Source of the DNA: Datnioides undecimradiatus
Lineage: Eukaryota; Chordata; Actinopteri; Lobotiformes; Datnioididae
Direction of reading: 5' to 3'
NCBI GenBank assembly: GCA_008933995.1
Contig: WARS01000029.1
Location: 8,184,332-8,248,331, forward strand
DNA: 64,000 bases
Positions 1-14,500 of the stretch are shown here, piece after piece. Each line of letters begins with the position of its first letter. Positions within the stretch are counted from its first letter, which is position 1. The notes under the pieces were generated by a model that did no database searches, was not told the DNA's origin, and worked only from the letters and a program-made list of their open reading frames with translations. A program made the position numbers and the translations under genes.

Positions 1-3000
1 AAGGTCTGTATATTGTATGTGTTGCTGTACGTTTGATGGACAGGAAAATGAGTGTGGTGTGGTTACAGTGTAATGCAATACAGATGCATGACTGCACGAC
101 TCTATGAAAGCTTGTGGATTGGCTGCAGCTTTAGGATGAATGTCAGCAAATGAAACTTCCAGTCAGTGATGTATAACTACAGCACAAAAAAACAGAGAAA
201 ATGAATGTTAATTAATGTGACCACAGGACAATCATACTTTTGCTGATTACAGTGCAGATGTGAACCAAAAACTTTGGGTTTTCATCTAATTAAAATGCAC
301 GAGGGCTTCTTTTTGTGACCATTGACTTTGCAGCCGCAGAGAAAATGAGAGATGCACATGTTCCGTCAGAACCTCTTAAATATACATGTCATAGTGGCGG
401 TTTGTTTATTTGTATTATATTATTGTATTATAACCGTGCTTCTGCCTACATTTTTTGCTAACAGAACAAGAAAATGTTTTTAATTAATCTATATGAGAAC
501 CCAAAAATGTTGACAGTGAACCTTTTAATAAAATGTTCATTGACTTTATATTTAATTTAGTTTCCACCAAATACAATACAATAACTGAAAACTGCAATCT
601 ATAAAATAGGACGTGATTACATAAATCAAAACAACATAATTGGCAAAACAATGATGTAATATGTCAACATAACAGGCAGTATATAGCTTATACTTATAGC
701 TCAGCTATAGTAGCATTATCAGGTGTTCCTATGTTTTTTGTCCACCCCTTATTGGTCCAATTGTTTGATTACACCCAGGTAACTAAATAAATGTAATTAC
801 CTGTACGACCTTCAGTCCTGGTGATTATCATAAGATGCAAGAACTATTAAAAGATAGTAACATTATTTTAATGTTAAGCCCTTTTTATGTCCTTTTAGCA
901 CAAACAAGAAACAAGTAACAATTTTGACTTTTTGTGTCGCAGTAGAGAGGTTAAGATAATTAACTGTTTTCTTTAGTATGATTTGTGATCACTCCACTGT
1001 CTATTTAACACTAATCTATTTGTTTATGTTGTTTTTGTGTTTCCCCCTTTTTTGGTCCCCAAAATGACTGAATTCAGCTTCATAACAATCCCTAGGCCAT
1101 TCATGTCAACATCTACTGGTTGTTTTCCCACTATTGTGTGTTTATGTGACCTGGACCGAGGATTAAATCAGCTGAGTGACCTTATGACTCTCCAGCTGGG
1201 CTTTTGACTGCAGGAGAAGAGAGGAGGAGGAGGAGGAGGCTCCGGGGTTCCCATGGGGTTGTTCTGGTGGATGGATGTCAGAGGGGTACCTCAGGGGTTG
1301 AATCTGTTTTCCCAGCTCTGTTTCCCCAAAAGGCTCCCCACAGCGATTCTTCTTTCCAGAGGAAAAGATCCAGATTGTCATGGACGCAGAGCCAGTATGA
1401 CAGCTGTGTAGCAGTGCAGTTTCTGTACATTGCTGCATTATATCTGGATTAAAGCACAGATTTTGGCAACGTACTCTCACAATAGAGTGCAAGAATTTAA
1501 AACTTTCTGAAATGTTTCTGTTGGTTAGGTAACACACCAGTCCACGCGCAGCCTGCCATGATGTAACATGACAGAAATGACACTTGTCTGACTGAAATTA
1601 AAGGGGAATTCCAAGGTCACAACACACAAAATTTCACCAGGGGAAAAATATTTATCAAGGTAATCATTGTCATAGACAAAAAGAAACAAAAAGAGCTCTT
1701 TGTCATGTCAGCAGTAATACTTCCATACAACATTACAGGAAGAGCCTTTTCTTCATGTAAAGACAAAGTCATATCTCATAAAGAGGAAGCATGTGTTTAT
1801 TGGAAAACAGACTGCACTGAGTTACCTTACGAGAAAGAAGATATCCCTCAGGTGAAAAGCATCACCTATCGAGTTACGCAAGGGAATTATATGGACATGT
1901 TAAAACACACCAGACAAATCGCACACTGTTGGCAGAACAACTTTCCCTCTCAAGTGGGAAGAAACAGATCTTATTGTGGCACCAAGATACATGATATTCG
2001 CCAATAATGACACCACAGGACAGACGTGAAGTGCTCGGAGCAATGATGAACGGCAGCTAACATTCATTTTTCACACATAGCGTGTCGTTACAGAAGACAG
2101 CCGAGGCACCATCGTTTATAAATGCAAACACACAGTTTGTTGTTGGTTCTGCCAGGTGCAACAGTGGAAAGCACCTGTAAACAAAACACAAGTCACGACT
2201 GCTGAGATATGAACAATCAAGGTCCACTGTGCTGTCAGCCATGTTTCTAAACAAAACCATGACAAGAATTTATGAGTCTTATCTCTTAATCTGACACAGT
2301 GATCATCTTTAAAGACAAAAAAATAACACGTGTTCCTGTCCTGGCTCAGGATGTTTGTTCTGTCTGCAGCGAGAGAAAAACACTTCCACCAAAACTGAAG
2401 AGATGTAAAAAATATACCTGTCGATGACAAATGAAGTCAACAGAGAAGAATGTGTTTTTGACTGGCAGCTGACAGGCTGTCCAACTGGTTTGAAATATGA
2501 AAACATCCAAACTTGAGAGAGATGTCAGAATCCACCTGGTCCAGCCACCCATGACCAATCCACCTCGTGTTTTTCTGAAATATGACTGCCTGTTCGCCAA
2601 CACCTGGGATTTAAAAGTAGGCATTTGGCCAAGTAAAGAAGAAAAACAAACCCAACAGGTTTCAGCTTTCCTTCAATGAAAAACAAACAAAGGGGGAGAC
2701 TTGAGGGATATTACAGAAAGGGAACACAGAGAGGTGAGGATGAGGGGGTGTTTGGCCTCAGATCCATCCGTGCATACTCACCAGCTGAGAGAAGAGCCTG
2801 TTTTGTTGCCCTTCGACACGGGACCAGCAGGACTTCCTCTGAAGTAGCAGTTTGCTGTGAGTCTGTGGGTGGGGTAGTGGTGGTGGTGGGTTGGGAAGGG
2901 GAAAAAGGCGGTGGTGTGGGAGGGAGGTTGTCCTCTGTTTAACCCCCTCTATCGTTTGCGAACACGCTATAATTCCACAAAGTCACATCCCCTCTCCAAA

Positions 3001-3660
3001 GGTCTGAGGGTATGTTAGTCGAGGAAATCAGCACCTCAGCAAGTGCAACAAAAAAAAATCTGAGGGAAAATAACAAATAATTTTCCAGACACCTGCTAAA
3101 AATATTACAGATCTTTACTTTTATTGATAATATTATCAAATGTACTAAAGTAACAAATACTGAAGAGTCACGAAATGACCATGAAATGCTTTGTTCTGTG
3201 ATAAGGGAAGAGTTAACATGATCACTTTATTTTTTTTTATTATGATGGTGACAATGTGCGTCTCGTTCTTATTATCATCCACTTTTTAAAACACAGCGCT
3301 CACGTCCATTAACAAAACAGAGAGTCGAAACTGAGTCAGTCAGGATATTCTTTTGACATATCAAAACACCCGGATGCACTGTTTCCCAGTCTGAAGTTGC
3401 TGCACTGGTTCAAAAACAACCATGCTCGCCTGCACAATCCTCTGACACTGTAGCCTCTCTGGGGAGATGAGCCGAACAAAAACAACACACTCCTCCAGCC
3501 GTGACATCACAGCCCGTTGTTGTTACTGTCTCAGCGCTGAGGTTTGATGTGGACAAATACATGGAAAAGTAAAGACAGAGCAACAGAAAATAAAAGCAGC
3601 AGTTATTAAAAGCACACTACAGTCTTGCTCGCTGTTCTGAGAGGCTGCGTTCAGGCACAC
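1..3660. other. Intergenic, no gene recognised
   Basis: AT-rich DNA with stop codons in all frames every few tens of codons. The longest open frames (about 100-124 codons at 1163-2430) overlap each other on both strands, have no family resemblance I know, and lack splice or promoter context. A GT-rich stretch at 2860-2930 and poly(T) near 3230 are the only low-complexity tracts. Confidence 0.6.
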
Positions 3661-3664
3661 TGCT

Positions 3665-4215
3665 GCTTTGGCTACATGCTAACAATCAGCAAGCTAACAC
3701 GCTCACGATGACAAGTCTAGCAATGTTTGCCATTGCAGTCTAGCCTGTTAGCATGCTCCCTAAACATATAGTACAGCTGAGTGTGTTTGGTATGTCATTA
3801 ATTATAAAGGTATTAAACCAAAACTATTGATGGTGTTACATGAAATCAACTTGAGGGACAATAGTTGACAAGTCTTCTAAACCTCATGTTGGCGCTAGAG
3901 GAAAAGTCAGGAGATAGTCAAATTCATCCGGATACAACATCTGGTAACCATGAACGTCTGTGCATAATGTGTGGTAATGCATTTAATAAATGTTAAGATA
4001 TTTCATGGGATGGCTGTATATTTTTATCAGCTGATGGCACTACAAGAGGATCGTCAGCAGGATTCCCAGTTTGAAGACCATGAATGTCTGCGCTTAATGG
4101 CAATTAATTTGATCATTATTCTGTCATTTCACTAAAATGTTAATCTAATAATGTCACTGGATCATTCAACAGTCATTGGGATTCATCCGCTGGGGACCAT
4201 GCATGTCTGGAAATG
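3665..4215 (+). repeat. Diverged copy A of a dispersed teleost repeat family
   Basis: The stretch holds GCTAAC/TTAGCATGCT motifs, then TAAACATATAGTACAGCTGA, then AACCTCATGTTGGCGCTAGA and GGAAAAGTCAGG. Three near-repeats of ACCATGAATGTCTG follow at about 3949, 4077 and 4197. The same segments recur at 15625-15790 (minus) and 52555-52785 (plus). I recognise the 'GGCGCTAGAGGAAAAGTCAGG...GACCATGAATGTCTG' pattern as a very common percomorph repeat whose class I cannot state. Confidence 0.6.
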
Positions 4216-7200
4216 TAGGAAATGACCAATGTCCATTTCTAGATCCACGCTCGTATTGTGGCCACAGACGTAAGTTTAACTTTGCTAAGTAAAACCAGTA
4301 AAATACAGATAAACCTGGTCTGAACTGTGCTCATTGATGGCTTGATGGCTGACGCTCTGAGAGAACAGCTATTATCTACTTTGTGGCAGGTATTGTTTCA
4401 AATCAGTGATCAGGATCAAAGGTGATGTTGACACCATGGGAGACTCGAGAGGAGCAGCACAGAGCCATTTTACAGCTGCTGTTTTACAGCTGCAGCCTTC
4501 AGCCATGGAGAGATACTGACTACAGCAATTTCCCATCCCACTGACTCACCTCACTGGGTTAATGTATAACTTGAGATGTCTGTGATGTAGACCCAGACAC
4601 TCATTTTGGTTTTGGTTGTGCCTGCACTTCAAGAACAGCACATCAGCACAAAAACCTGACCTGTGAATGAGTATAAAGAATAATCTGTACATACAGTGGT
4701 GTAAATCAGCAGCACACTGACACTAATGATGTTGTCTTTAACATTCACATAAGTAATGTCAACTAAACATCAGCAAATCTTATCTCAGTCAGGCTTAAGG
4801 TGATAACCTGGGTAAATACATTCTGTCTGGCACAATAACAGTTAGACTGAGATTAAAGCTGAGATCTGAAGGAGCTTTATGGAGAGTTTTTATCAAAGCT
4901 GGAGAAGCCTCGTCTCTTCTGCACAAAGTCTGATTTCTGAAGTTAGGATACTTTGTATCAGGCCAATCTGTTTATCTCAGTCCACACCTCCCCTGCCAGC
5001 TCTGGACGAACTTGCTGACCACTGATTTATCTTTTCTCCAGTGTATTACCAGCATCAACAACAGTAAATACTTTAGGTTTCGTTTTCACAAGCAAGACAT
5101 GTTGTAATCAGAATAGGGACTCCAAATGATAATGACGATCAACTGATGGCCCAAACACAGACGTTTCCCTCAAATCCATTAAGTTCTACTTCAGTTTCAC
5201 CAGGGATTTTTAAACCAGGGATAAAATAACTCAAGTATTAATCAGTGTGTTTTGTTTTTGTGAATATGATGAAAGTTAATCCCTCGGCAGGAGACATTGG
5301 TAAATGTAAATATCCCTAAGTAGAGAAGCTCTGCTAAAAGGTGATGATGGTTTTCAGATAACAGAGCAAGTTATTTTTCCACTTAAATGGAAAAGATATA
5401 GCTGAAGACTTACAAGCATCTCATCTTGTTTTGTCTTTAATGATCCACCCAGCTTCCCTTTTGCATGCTATTTTCCCTCCTATTTTACTGCTAAATGTAA
5501 GGAGGCAGAACATATCGCATGTGTTAAATGCTCAGGGGACTGAGCAACTATGTTGAAAATCATCTGGATTCAATTTTGTGCTTGTGTTTTCTGTAGGAAG
5601 CGCCCGCTAAATCTTCAGAGTTAGTACGAGCAGCACGACATCCACAGCGTCCTCCATCTCTCGACACTGATGTTTTGATGAATGGACGTTTGAGCAGAGC
5701 CTCATGTTTGGTTTCACATCTGGACCAAGTGAAAGAGTAGAATACTCTTCTACTCTTTTATAGATGTAATAATACAAAATATAATCAACATGAAGTAATA
5801 TTATGCATACAATTGTATGAATTCACATGCTACTCAGCAGTATTTATTTAAAAAAATAAGTCCACCTTTACCAGCTGAATACACTAATATTTACAAGTCA
5901 TTAATATAATATACAATATTTTCAGGGGCCTTTCTGTTTAATGAGTACATTTATTCATGCCACACACTGTCTTTTCATACGTCCATGAACCAAAATCATG
6001 CTACAGCGAATCTGTTGTATAAATAGGCTTTCAGTCCAATGAGACAGTTTTCTGACTAATACGGTTTTGGAATACAGGAAATCAGGATGAAGGTATTTCA
6101 CCAGCTCACTGATTTCAGCAATTAACCACATTCATGTCAAGTCATGTTATGTTACACTTGACAATTATGCAAATGGTCATTCACCTAATTATATGATTTA
6201 CACTAATTAGCAGTTCACACACTAAGGGGAAGGGATGGAAATCATTATTTAGTTGTTAAATGTTGACATGCTCGATTAAATACTGAGGATCACCAGTCAG
6301 CAGGATTTTTCCCCTGGAACCAACAATGTTTGTACAAACTTTTAGGGTATGTTACTCTCAGTCTAGGGGAACAACTTGAGCATAACATAAACTGTCTCCC
6401 CTTTTCCCTACTCCCAAGGATGACCTGAAAGATACCAAGAGTAAGTGCCGTCTAAAACAATCAAATTTATTTACAACAACGAAAAGCAACACAAAACAGC
6501 TTCAGCTTCAGGGAGGGCACAGCCAAAATAACAACTAACTGAAAACAGGAGAAAACTTATCAAGGTAAATGGCTTCCCTCCCCTACATAGGCACGGGTTG
6601 CTTTTCATTCAAAAGAGTGGCACAGATTGGCTTTAAGCACAACAATCACTGTACGGCGCGGTCAGGTTGGGAGAATGGAGAAAAGGCAAGGAGCGCTCTG
6701 GCCTCAGCGGCTGCCTCCTTTAAAGTCCGCGCCATCAAACTCCCGTCCAATCTGCCACCGCCACCTGCAACACAAAAGGACAACACCCACGTCTACAGCC
6801 ACAGGCACATCCATACACACACCACAGGAATAGCAGCCTCCTCCCTCCAAAGGCAGCTAAGGAGCGGCATCCTAAATATAAATACACACATTTGCAGACA
6901 TAACTATAAACATTTATTAATGCAGCTTTAAAGATGGGAGAAAATTTCAAGACGGTGCCTCTGTTTTTACAGTAAATATGACTTTTAATAGTTTAGATTT
7001 TTTTTGTGGTAGTATTTTGGGGGTTTTTTTGTTTTGAAGTCCTGGAATTTGAAACCCATTATGTTTCTCTGTGACCTTGAATTTGTCCTAAAGAAATGAA
7101 AGACGATAGTTGATTTGATGTAAATCTAAATCCAGCCTGTCATCACCTCCTCATGATAATTTCATTTCAGCGGATGTGGTAAAGTTAGTAAAGTGTGTGT

Positions 7201-7309
7201 TTACTTCCTCTCATCAAGAGGAGATGCAGTTACTGAACAGAACATAATGTGCAGCTAACACAGCTTATATCCTCCCGAACTTACATGTTGAAGTTGCCAA
7301 TGAGAGTCA

Positions 7310-7348
7310 GACTCACAGCACGCACGCACGTCACAGCACGCACGTATT
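7310..7348. repeat. Short tandem duplication
   Basis: TCACAGCACGCACG occurs twice, separated by CACG. The unit is short and diverged DNA flanks it on both sides. Confidence 0.7.
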
Positions 7349-10219
7349 CTGTTCACTCAGAGACTAAAAATAGAGTGTGTGGTTTAGAAATGATAAAAAA
7401 CACAAGACATGTTTGACTACAGGGCATGAATGTGATAGTCGGACCATTTAAATCCTTGCTTTCTCTTTCTTTAGCTCACCCCTTGCTTCTCTTCTCCTCA
7501 CAGCCTGTTTAAATTTAACACACCAGTCAACTTTATTGCTCTGCAGAGCTGAGTTTATATCCAGCATGGCTCCAACTAGGTGGAAAGCACCTGAGATAGT
7601 GCACAAAAAAGCAGGGTCAGTAAAAATGGATTCAAATGGATTGAGGGACTCTAGGTCCTATAGTGCTATAATACTGTTACATAACAGTTACATAAAGCTA
7701 ACATTACAGGAGTATAAAGGGCAAGACTCAGTAATCAAATGCAATTGTACATTTAAATGATGGAAACACAGCTATGACCCTTGTATTCATGAAAATCTGA
7801 TAAAAAAGACCTCACAAAGACAGTCAAAGGTAATGGTGCTTTGCTAAAGCTCATTTTGCTTTAGGTGCTATGAATGGATGTTGTATTGCCAGTGCAGATA
7901 TTGCTAAGAACACAGAATAAAGTGAAAATTGTGCAGATATGCTCAGGAGCATTTTGTGACTTGGCAGATATGTTTGTATTACATGTGTAATATACAATAT
8001 AGGTGTAATATAAATAATATATTCATTAAACTGAAACCATCACCTATTTGACATGTTAAGATATAGTGTAGTTTGATGATGTCACACTCATTGACACATT
8101 GAGCTTCTTTCTTCTTTCTGCGCTTTTATAGCAATGATGCACCTGCATGTTAGAACCCCCAGTCCTCCTCACCTTCATTTTCAACATGGCAGCTGGGTTG
8201 CAAACTCTTATATTACAACAAAAGAGTTCAGTTCAAAATATATTTCTGAAAATATCTGAGACTATGCAGGTAAGCAGTAGAGAGATCTTGATCTACATTT
8301 GGTCAGCACTGTTTGAGCTGAGTTTCAATAGTGGTCCATGTGTTCAGATGCAGTTTTCTTGATTATTCAAAACTTGAGTAAATTATGTGATCTTGTTTTG
8401 TTTTGACTCTGGTGCTCCAGCTCTGACATGCACTGAAGTTGAAATGTGTCATCAAATATTGCACATTTGAACAATGTTTCTCTCAAACATACCGTATTAG
8501 GACTCTGGGCTGAGAAAAACTTTAGGCAAAATCTCTCAAGAGGGAAGCTCTAATCTACTGTGCAGAAATTAACTTAACCACATTTCTAGGTCTCCCAGCA
8601 ACTGGCCTGAATAGGCTGGATTCACACCTCTATCATCCGTTTGTCCAAAGAGGAACTTAAACAATGCCTCTCTGTGCAGAGCTTCGCTGTTCGTACAGAC
8701 CTGAGTCACGTGGCAGGAAAACAGGGCAACTTTCAGAGAAAAACCTTTGTTCACGGTATTGAGCACCTTGTGTCAACAGTGTGAACCAGGCGACATGTCT
8801 GCACACTACACCTTCTGCAGCTTCTCAGCAGAACTTCAAGGTGACACAGCAAACTTGGCCAGACATTAACACAGGGGCGTGAGCAAGCCAGTGCACAGCT
8901 GCACGTGCACACATAATATACTGAGTCAGAAGTCAGGGATGCAACTACTAAGCCCCCCCTCTTCCCCTCCTGTGCTCTCCCCATCACACCACCTCATCCC
9001 ACATGAGCCAATAGGAGAAGCAAAACACACCTTCCTGCTCTGGTCTCCTGGAGCTCCACATACCAAAACTGCCTGAGGTCACAAAACAAACACACACTGC
9101 AAAAACATACATGATTAACCAAGGAAATACAGCTAACCACAAATGAATGATCACCTCCACTGACTCATTATCGTGCAAAATAACTTTATTATTCTGAAAA
9201 GTGATGATTTATGCTTAAATCACCATATTTTAACAGCATTAATTTACAGTTTTAAAGCTTATTGGAGTTATCGTGGACTTCAACATGAAGCAGTTTGTCC
9301 TGTAGTGAATGGAAGATCTCCTGTGTTCAGCGTCAACGTCTTCATTGTATAAACACATACATAGATGAACATCACACGGGTCTTCACTGGGAGGGTTTTT
9401 TTGATTTTGAAAGTTTTGTTGTTGCATCAGATTTCTTCCATTGCTTTGTCTCTGCTTCAAGATGTTGTCATGTTCATTGTCACAAAATTTCACTACTTTT
9501 GTTTTTTTAGATTTTATGCTGCCTTTAGTGCCATGTAACCTTCTGCGTCATCTTGTCAGTCATGTGAGTCATGGGAAGTACAGCAGCATCATTTGGGTTT
9601 GAAACTAAAGTGTACACATCAGAGTTAAGCCACACTTGTGCATCGCTTTTCTTCGTCTCAGGGTGTTCAGACATTTGTATCATAAAAAAACAGAAATAGT
9701 TTTACTTTTATATAAATAAATGAATAACAACTCTGGCTTTAATCAGTACAATGTCCAGAAAACAGAGGAGGCTGTAAACAGAAAATCAGTCACTATCCTG
9801 AAACTAATCACATCGATCTATTACAACCCAATTCCACTTTTTATTTTTGGCCACAAACCACATTGTCACTTTTAGAGAAATGTTCCTCCGGTCCTAAGGA
9901 AATATCCTGTGGAAACAGAGACAACAGAAAGTAAATATTTGCAACCAGAAGATCACACGTACATCTAATCTAAACTTTCTAAAATTAGAACTGCTAGAAA
10001 TGCATGAGGTGCTCTGTGCATTAGGGTCATGTAAGGGAGACATGACATGACTTTGAAGATGGAGTTGTAGACAGTAGACCCAGCAAGTTAAAGATAGTGT
10101 TGAGAGTAGGTCAGATAAGCAGCAACATTTATCTTCAACTCTGACACCTTTGGTCAACTAACATGATCACCAAAACGTACCTTGATTAGAAAATAAAAGT
10201 CTGTTGTTTCATATTGAAA

Positions 10220-10262
10220 ATTTAATTTCCCCCGTTGTGGGATTAATAAAGGTTTTATTTAA
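10220..10262 (-). repeat. Short fragment of the same tail-type repeat, opposite orientation
   Basis: AATTTCCCCCGTTGTGGGAT then TAATAAAGGTTTTATTT reads as the complement of the TTTATTAAT-CCC-GGAAATT tail seen at 44505 and 49735. Only about 40 bases are preserved. Confidence 0.35.
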
Positions 10263-11510
10263 TCTTAAATGTTATAAAAGATCCTTTTTTTATTTAAAGT
10301 CTATTTGCTCACAAAATGAAGGTATTTAAGGGGGACACTATGGGTCTTATACTTATTTTATAATCTGCAATTAATGGATAACAGTGGCTGGACATGCATG
10401 ACACTGACCTATAATACTGACTTATTAACCAGCATTCTTCAAGTTCTTCTGTGTTGTTTATGAGCAGTATGGCTGCTTCTAATTCACACTGATGTCATCA
10501 TATCATGACAGGATTAAATGACTGAATACATTTAAACATGGCTTTATTTAAGTATTTAACATAAAAGGAAGCAGACTCTTTATGGAGATAAGTATTGGAT
10601 TCTCACCAAATCACATATTTTTTATTGAAAAAAACAAAATCTATATCTTGTCGTTTCTCAGATCTTTAAACTTGACCTTAGCCCATGTTTGTCTCTTCAT
10701 CTAAAGCTTGTTGACAGTGACCACAGCTCTGTTTACACGGGGGCTCTTCCCTCGATTAGCCTTTGTTTTACTTAGCCATAAAGCCTGACGTCAGAGCCCA
10801 GGACAGCACTTCCTCCCCAGGGAAGGCCATGAGAGGATGAGCTGTGAGAAGTGAACAGGATTAAAAACCCGCAGGGAGATTTTGGTCCTGTATTCACTTT
10901 GTGTGACGTGTTACATAACCTATAGAACTGACTTCATAAACAATACTGGCATTACAAAATAAAGTTGACCACAGCTTGACCCCTGTGGGACACCTTCATG
11001 ACCAGGTTGACTAGCAGTATATAAACATGAAATACTAATACCATACTATTATGTAGTTCAAGCCAATATAAGCCATATATTTAAAAATATATCATTTTAA
11101 ATTGTTTCTGTTAATGTAAAGTCTTTATAAACTTAAAATAAATGTGCGTGTGTGTCCGCTAAATAAGGAGAGTGTTTTCAAACTCTATTGTTTAAACACA
11201 AATTCCTAAGTAATGACTTAAATGGATTGTTGCTCAGCATAACGTAGAGTGTATTTGCCAGTTGGCCAAATTCTAGGTCCATTTACCATTGTGGTCACAA
11301 AAATAGATGTGTAAATGTCAACAGCTGTCTCCACCTATAGTAAATCAAATCAACAAAAGCAGAACTGTGATTATGTAATGCATAGACTGAAAAAAACATG
11401 CTCTTCTTTACATAAGCTACAGAGGCATGAAAGCAGAGATGTTATATGAGAGAAGGCAAGCCTTTTCAATAGAAGAGTCTATAAGTCCAGGGATGATGAC
11501 AGTGCTATGA

Positions 11511-11526
11511 CCCCCCCCCCCCCCCC
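11511..11526. repeat. Poly(C) run of 16
   Basis: Sixteen consecutive C followed by AAAA. Such runs are prone to length errors in assembly. A shorter C run occurs at about 56867-56876. Confidence 0.9.
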
Positions 11527-14500
11527 AAAAGCCAGCCAATTGTGTTGATGTTCTGCGGACAGGTGAGATTTGGTATCGTTTCAACCTATTTGATCATAAA
11601 TCAGAGATGAGTTTATACTGTTAACCCTTTATTCCCCCCAAACAGCTCACTGAGATCCTGTACACACTGTAGTACCATCTCTGAGCCACATGGAGCAAAC
11701 CAACATCTGCATGATGCTGTTTGCCAGCATAACCAATCTTTTTAACTATACATTTTCCAGGATGCAACATCAGAAGGCAGATTTACAGCAGGTCTCCCTT
11801 TGTCCCATCACCAAAAGAGGGTCCAATTTCTGTATTGACATATGATCTTAAAATTGAAAGTTTTCCATACAGTATTTCAAAGTTTTCAAACCATGATGTA
11901 GTTGGTCATCGTTTTTGAACTGTGAGTGCAGAATATATATTGGATATATTTTTCATCTTTGGAGCAATTACCTTTTAATCCAGCAGGAAACAGGGATGAT
12001 GATTAAAATATCTCTTTCGCAATATAATGAAACGTTTTTATAATTTGCTTATCTGCAGTGAATGACTCTCTTTAAAATCATTCACCTGACTTGCCTATTA
12101 ATATGTTACAAGAATATCTGAATAACAGCTGTGTCGCCCTGCAAAAGAAAAATTTGAGCCAGTAAACAATAAACAATAGCACATCAGTTGTTTTACAGTA
12201 ACACATTTCATTTTCTTTCCCTCGTTGCTCTCCTCTCCATCAGCTCTTGTTGAGTGCAGGCGAGGCAGCTTGACATCGACCCCTATTGTCCCAACCAACC
12301 ACAGCACATCATCTTTCCCTGCAGGGAGTTGCACCTCCCCTCGGCAGATCAGATCACTCCAAAGAAGGAGTCTCTCATGACGGGGCAACAACAAGTCCTA
12401 GTCATGCCGAATCAAATTACACTCACAATAACATCTAAATTTCAGGCGTTTAGCTTAAACCCTTCCGCAAAGCCACTGGTAGCATGTGCAGGGGTACAAT
12501 AAGCTTTATTTGCTGCAGGAAACTAGAAGTGAGGAGGTCAAGGGTCAGTGAGAGAGATGGTGGCCTGATGTGATAGCCAGTAGGAACAGAAGGAGTGATT
12601 ACAGCAAGTCTGATGGGCCACTGAGTGTTGTCTCAGGGCAAACTTTAAAAAATTATGAACCTGTCGTGTAAATCACTAGTGTCCATGTCTGGAGAGGGGG
12701 GCTCTGTACCTGTAGCTCTCTATATCTTTTCAAAGGGCTCATTGCTAAAGTCTTTACATTTTAATTGGTATCTTATATATTGAGAACAAAGGCTGTTAAT
12801 TATAACTCAGGCTTGCATAACTGTTTTGCTTTCTGCAATATTTATCTGTTTATTTTCACTTTAGGTTTCTGAGCTATTTCCACTTTTTCATTTTAGCAGA
12901 TTAGTTTTACTTTCTATTTCATTTTGTGTATACACCTGGCTCATTGCCTCGAGCTAATAGGCTTTGCCGCTGTGCTGCTGAACACAGCAGATATATTTTG
13001 CCGGACTTTTCACACTAATTGCTCATACCTGTATTTATGTTTAATATATCAAATTAACAAAATAATTACACTGAGAAACCTTGCTGTTGCCTGCATTTGT
13101 AATGTTTATAAGAATCAAAATGCAGAATCAGGCAGTGATGATGATTATGACTGCCTTCTAACTTCTGCGTGGAAACAGTCATGTCAAAAAGGGGGAGAAG
13201 TTTAACAAGCTCATACAGGCACTACTGAATACATCATTTTCTGATGGCGGAGGCCCCAGCAATGCTTAAAGGTCACATAGAGGAATCAGACCAATCACAA
13301 CAACCCAGAACAGCAGCTATTGGCACAGACACATACATGCTGAAACGATAATAATTGGGCTAATTTCAATTATTAATCTTCTTTCGTATGAGTCAGATGA
13401 CACATCCAGTTCGTGCTGTGTGAAAACAATCGTCTCCCCTCACAGAGGAGGGAGGCCAGTTTCATACAGTGTAAATTTGATTAAATTATCTGTAGAGTGT
13501 CTGAACTGCTGTTCGGTATCAAGAGATTTGACACTTCGATTGGATTAGAAATACTGTCAGGCTAATGTGTTTATCACATATCTCAAGTTGTGCAGGAGCA
13601 AAGACCTTCAACTGCTTTCGGCCAACTTTATAAATACAGAGTCTGAAAGTCACAGTTAAACATGCAGTGCTGTGAAAAAGAGCAAAGGAAAGTAAAGACA
13701 CAAGAGGCGCTTCTGCTGGAGGCCCGATTCTCCTCCTTCTGTACATTTTAACGTTATCCAGAATATCTGACACTAAGCTGTGCCACAACCCCTGTTTGTG
13801 CTTCAAGAGTATTTACATCTGACATGTTTTGCATTCATGGGACATACTGTTCTTCAGCCCCAGAGAGCAAGATGATTGGGCAATATGCTCAAGTCAAAAC
13901 TTTCTCGTCTCATCAGCTTACCCCCACCATTGTTTTTCTGCTCCGTAGCTCTGAGAGAGAGAGAGCGAACTATGTGCTAATCTTGCACTCATTCCAAGAA
14001 AAATACATTCCTGAACGCTGCTTTCATGTTTGTCACATTATGGAGGAGAAAGTTTCTCCCTGCCGACCTGGCAGGCAGCCAGCTTTCCCAACCAAACAAC
14101 CCAGCCACGTGCACATCGCATGGGAGGGGAAATAGCTTGCATATGCCTTCTACGCATTTAACACAGAGGGAATATATTTGCACTATCTGTCCAATTCACC
14201 GTGTGTTTGAACAGGTAACCACAATCTGTGCTGAGTGAAGCTACATCCACTCCATCGATGCCAGTGAGAAGTGCCAGACAAGAAGCCAGACAACAAAAGT
14301 ACTTTTGATATTCCCAATTCCAGTTCCTGACATTGGTCAGTAAAAAACATGCATCGTCGCTGTTCACCACATTTTGTGAAGTGTAGATTAAGTGTATAAT
14401 GAGTTGTGACAAAACTCTCCTAATTCTGCAGCAAAAACATTTTAAAACCCACTGGATTATCTGAAAAATGCATTGTTACAAAGCTGAAAACTGGTCTGTG

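Noticed and set aside
1163..2942. Cluster of open frames of 60-124 codons on both strands
   Set aside because: They overlap each other in several frames, none resembles a protein I know, and none shows coherent exon borders.
6569..6931. 120-codon open frame
   Set aside because: Low-complexity His/Thr/Pro composition and a competing frame in the same DNA; no family resemblance.
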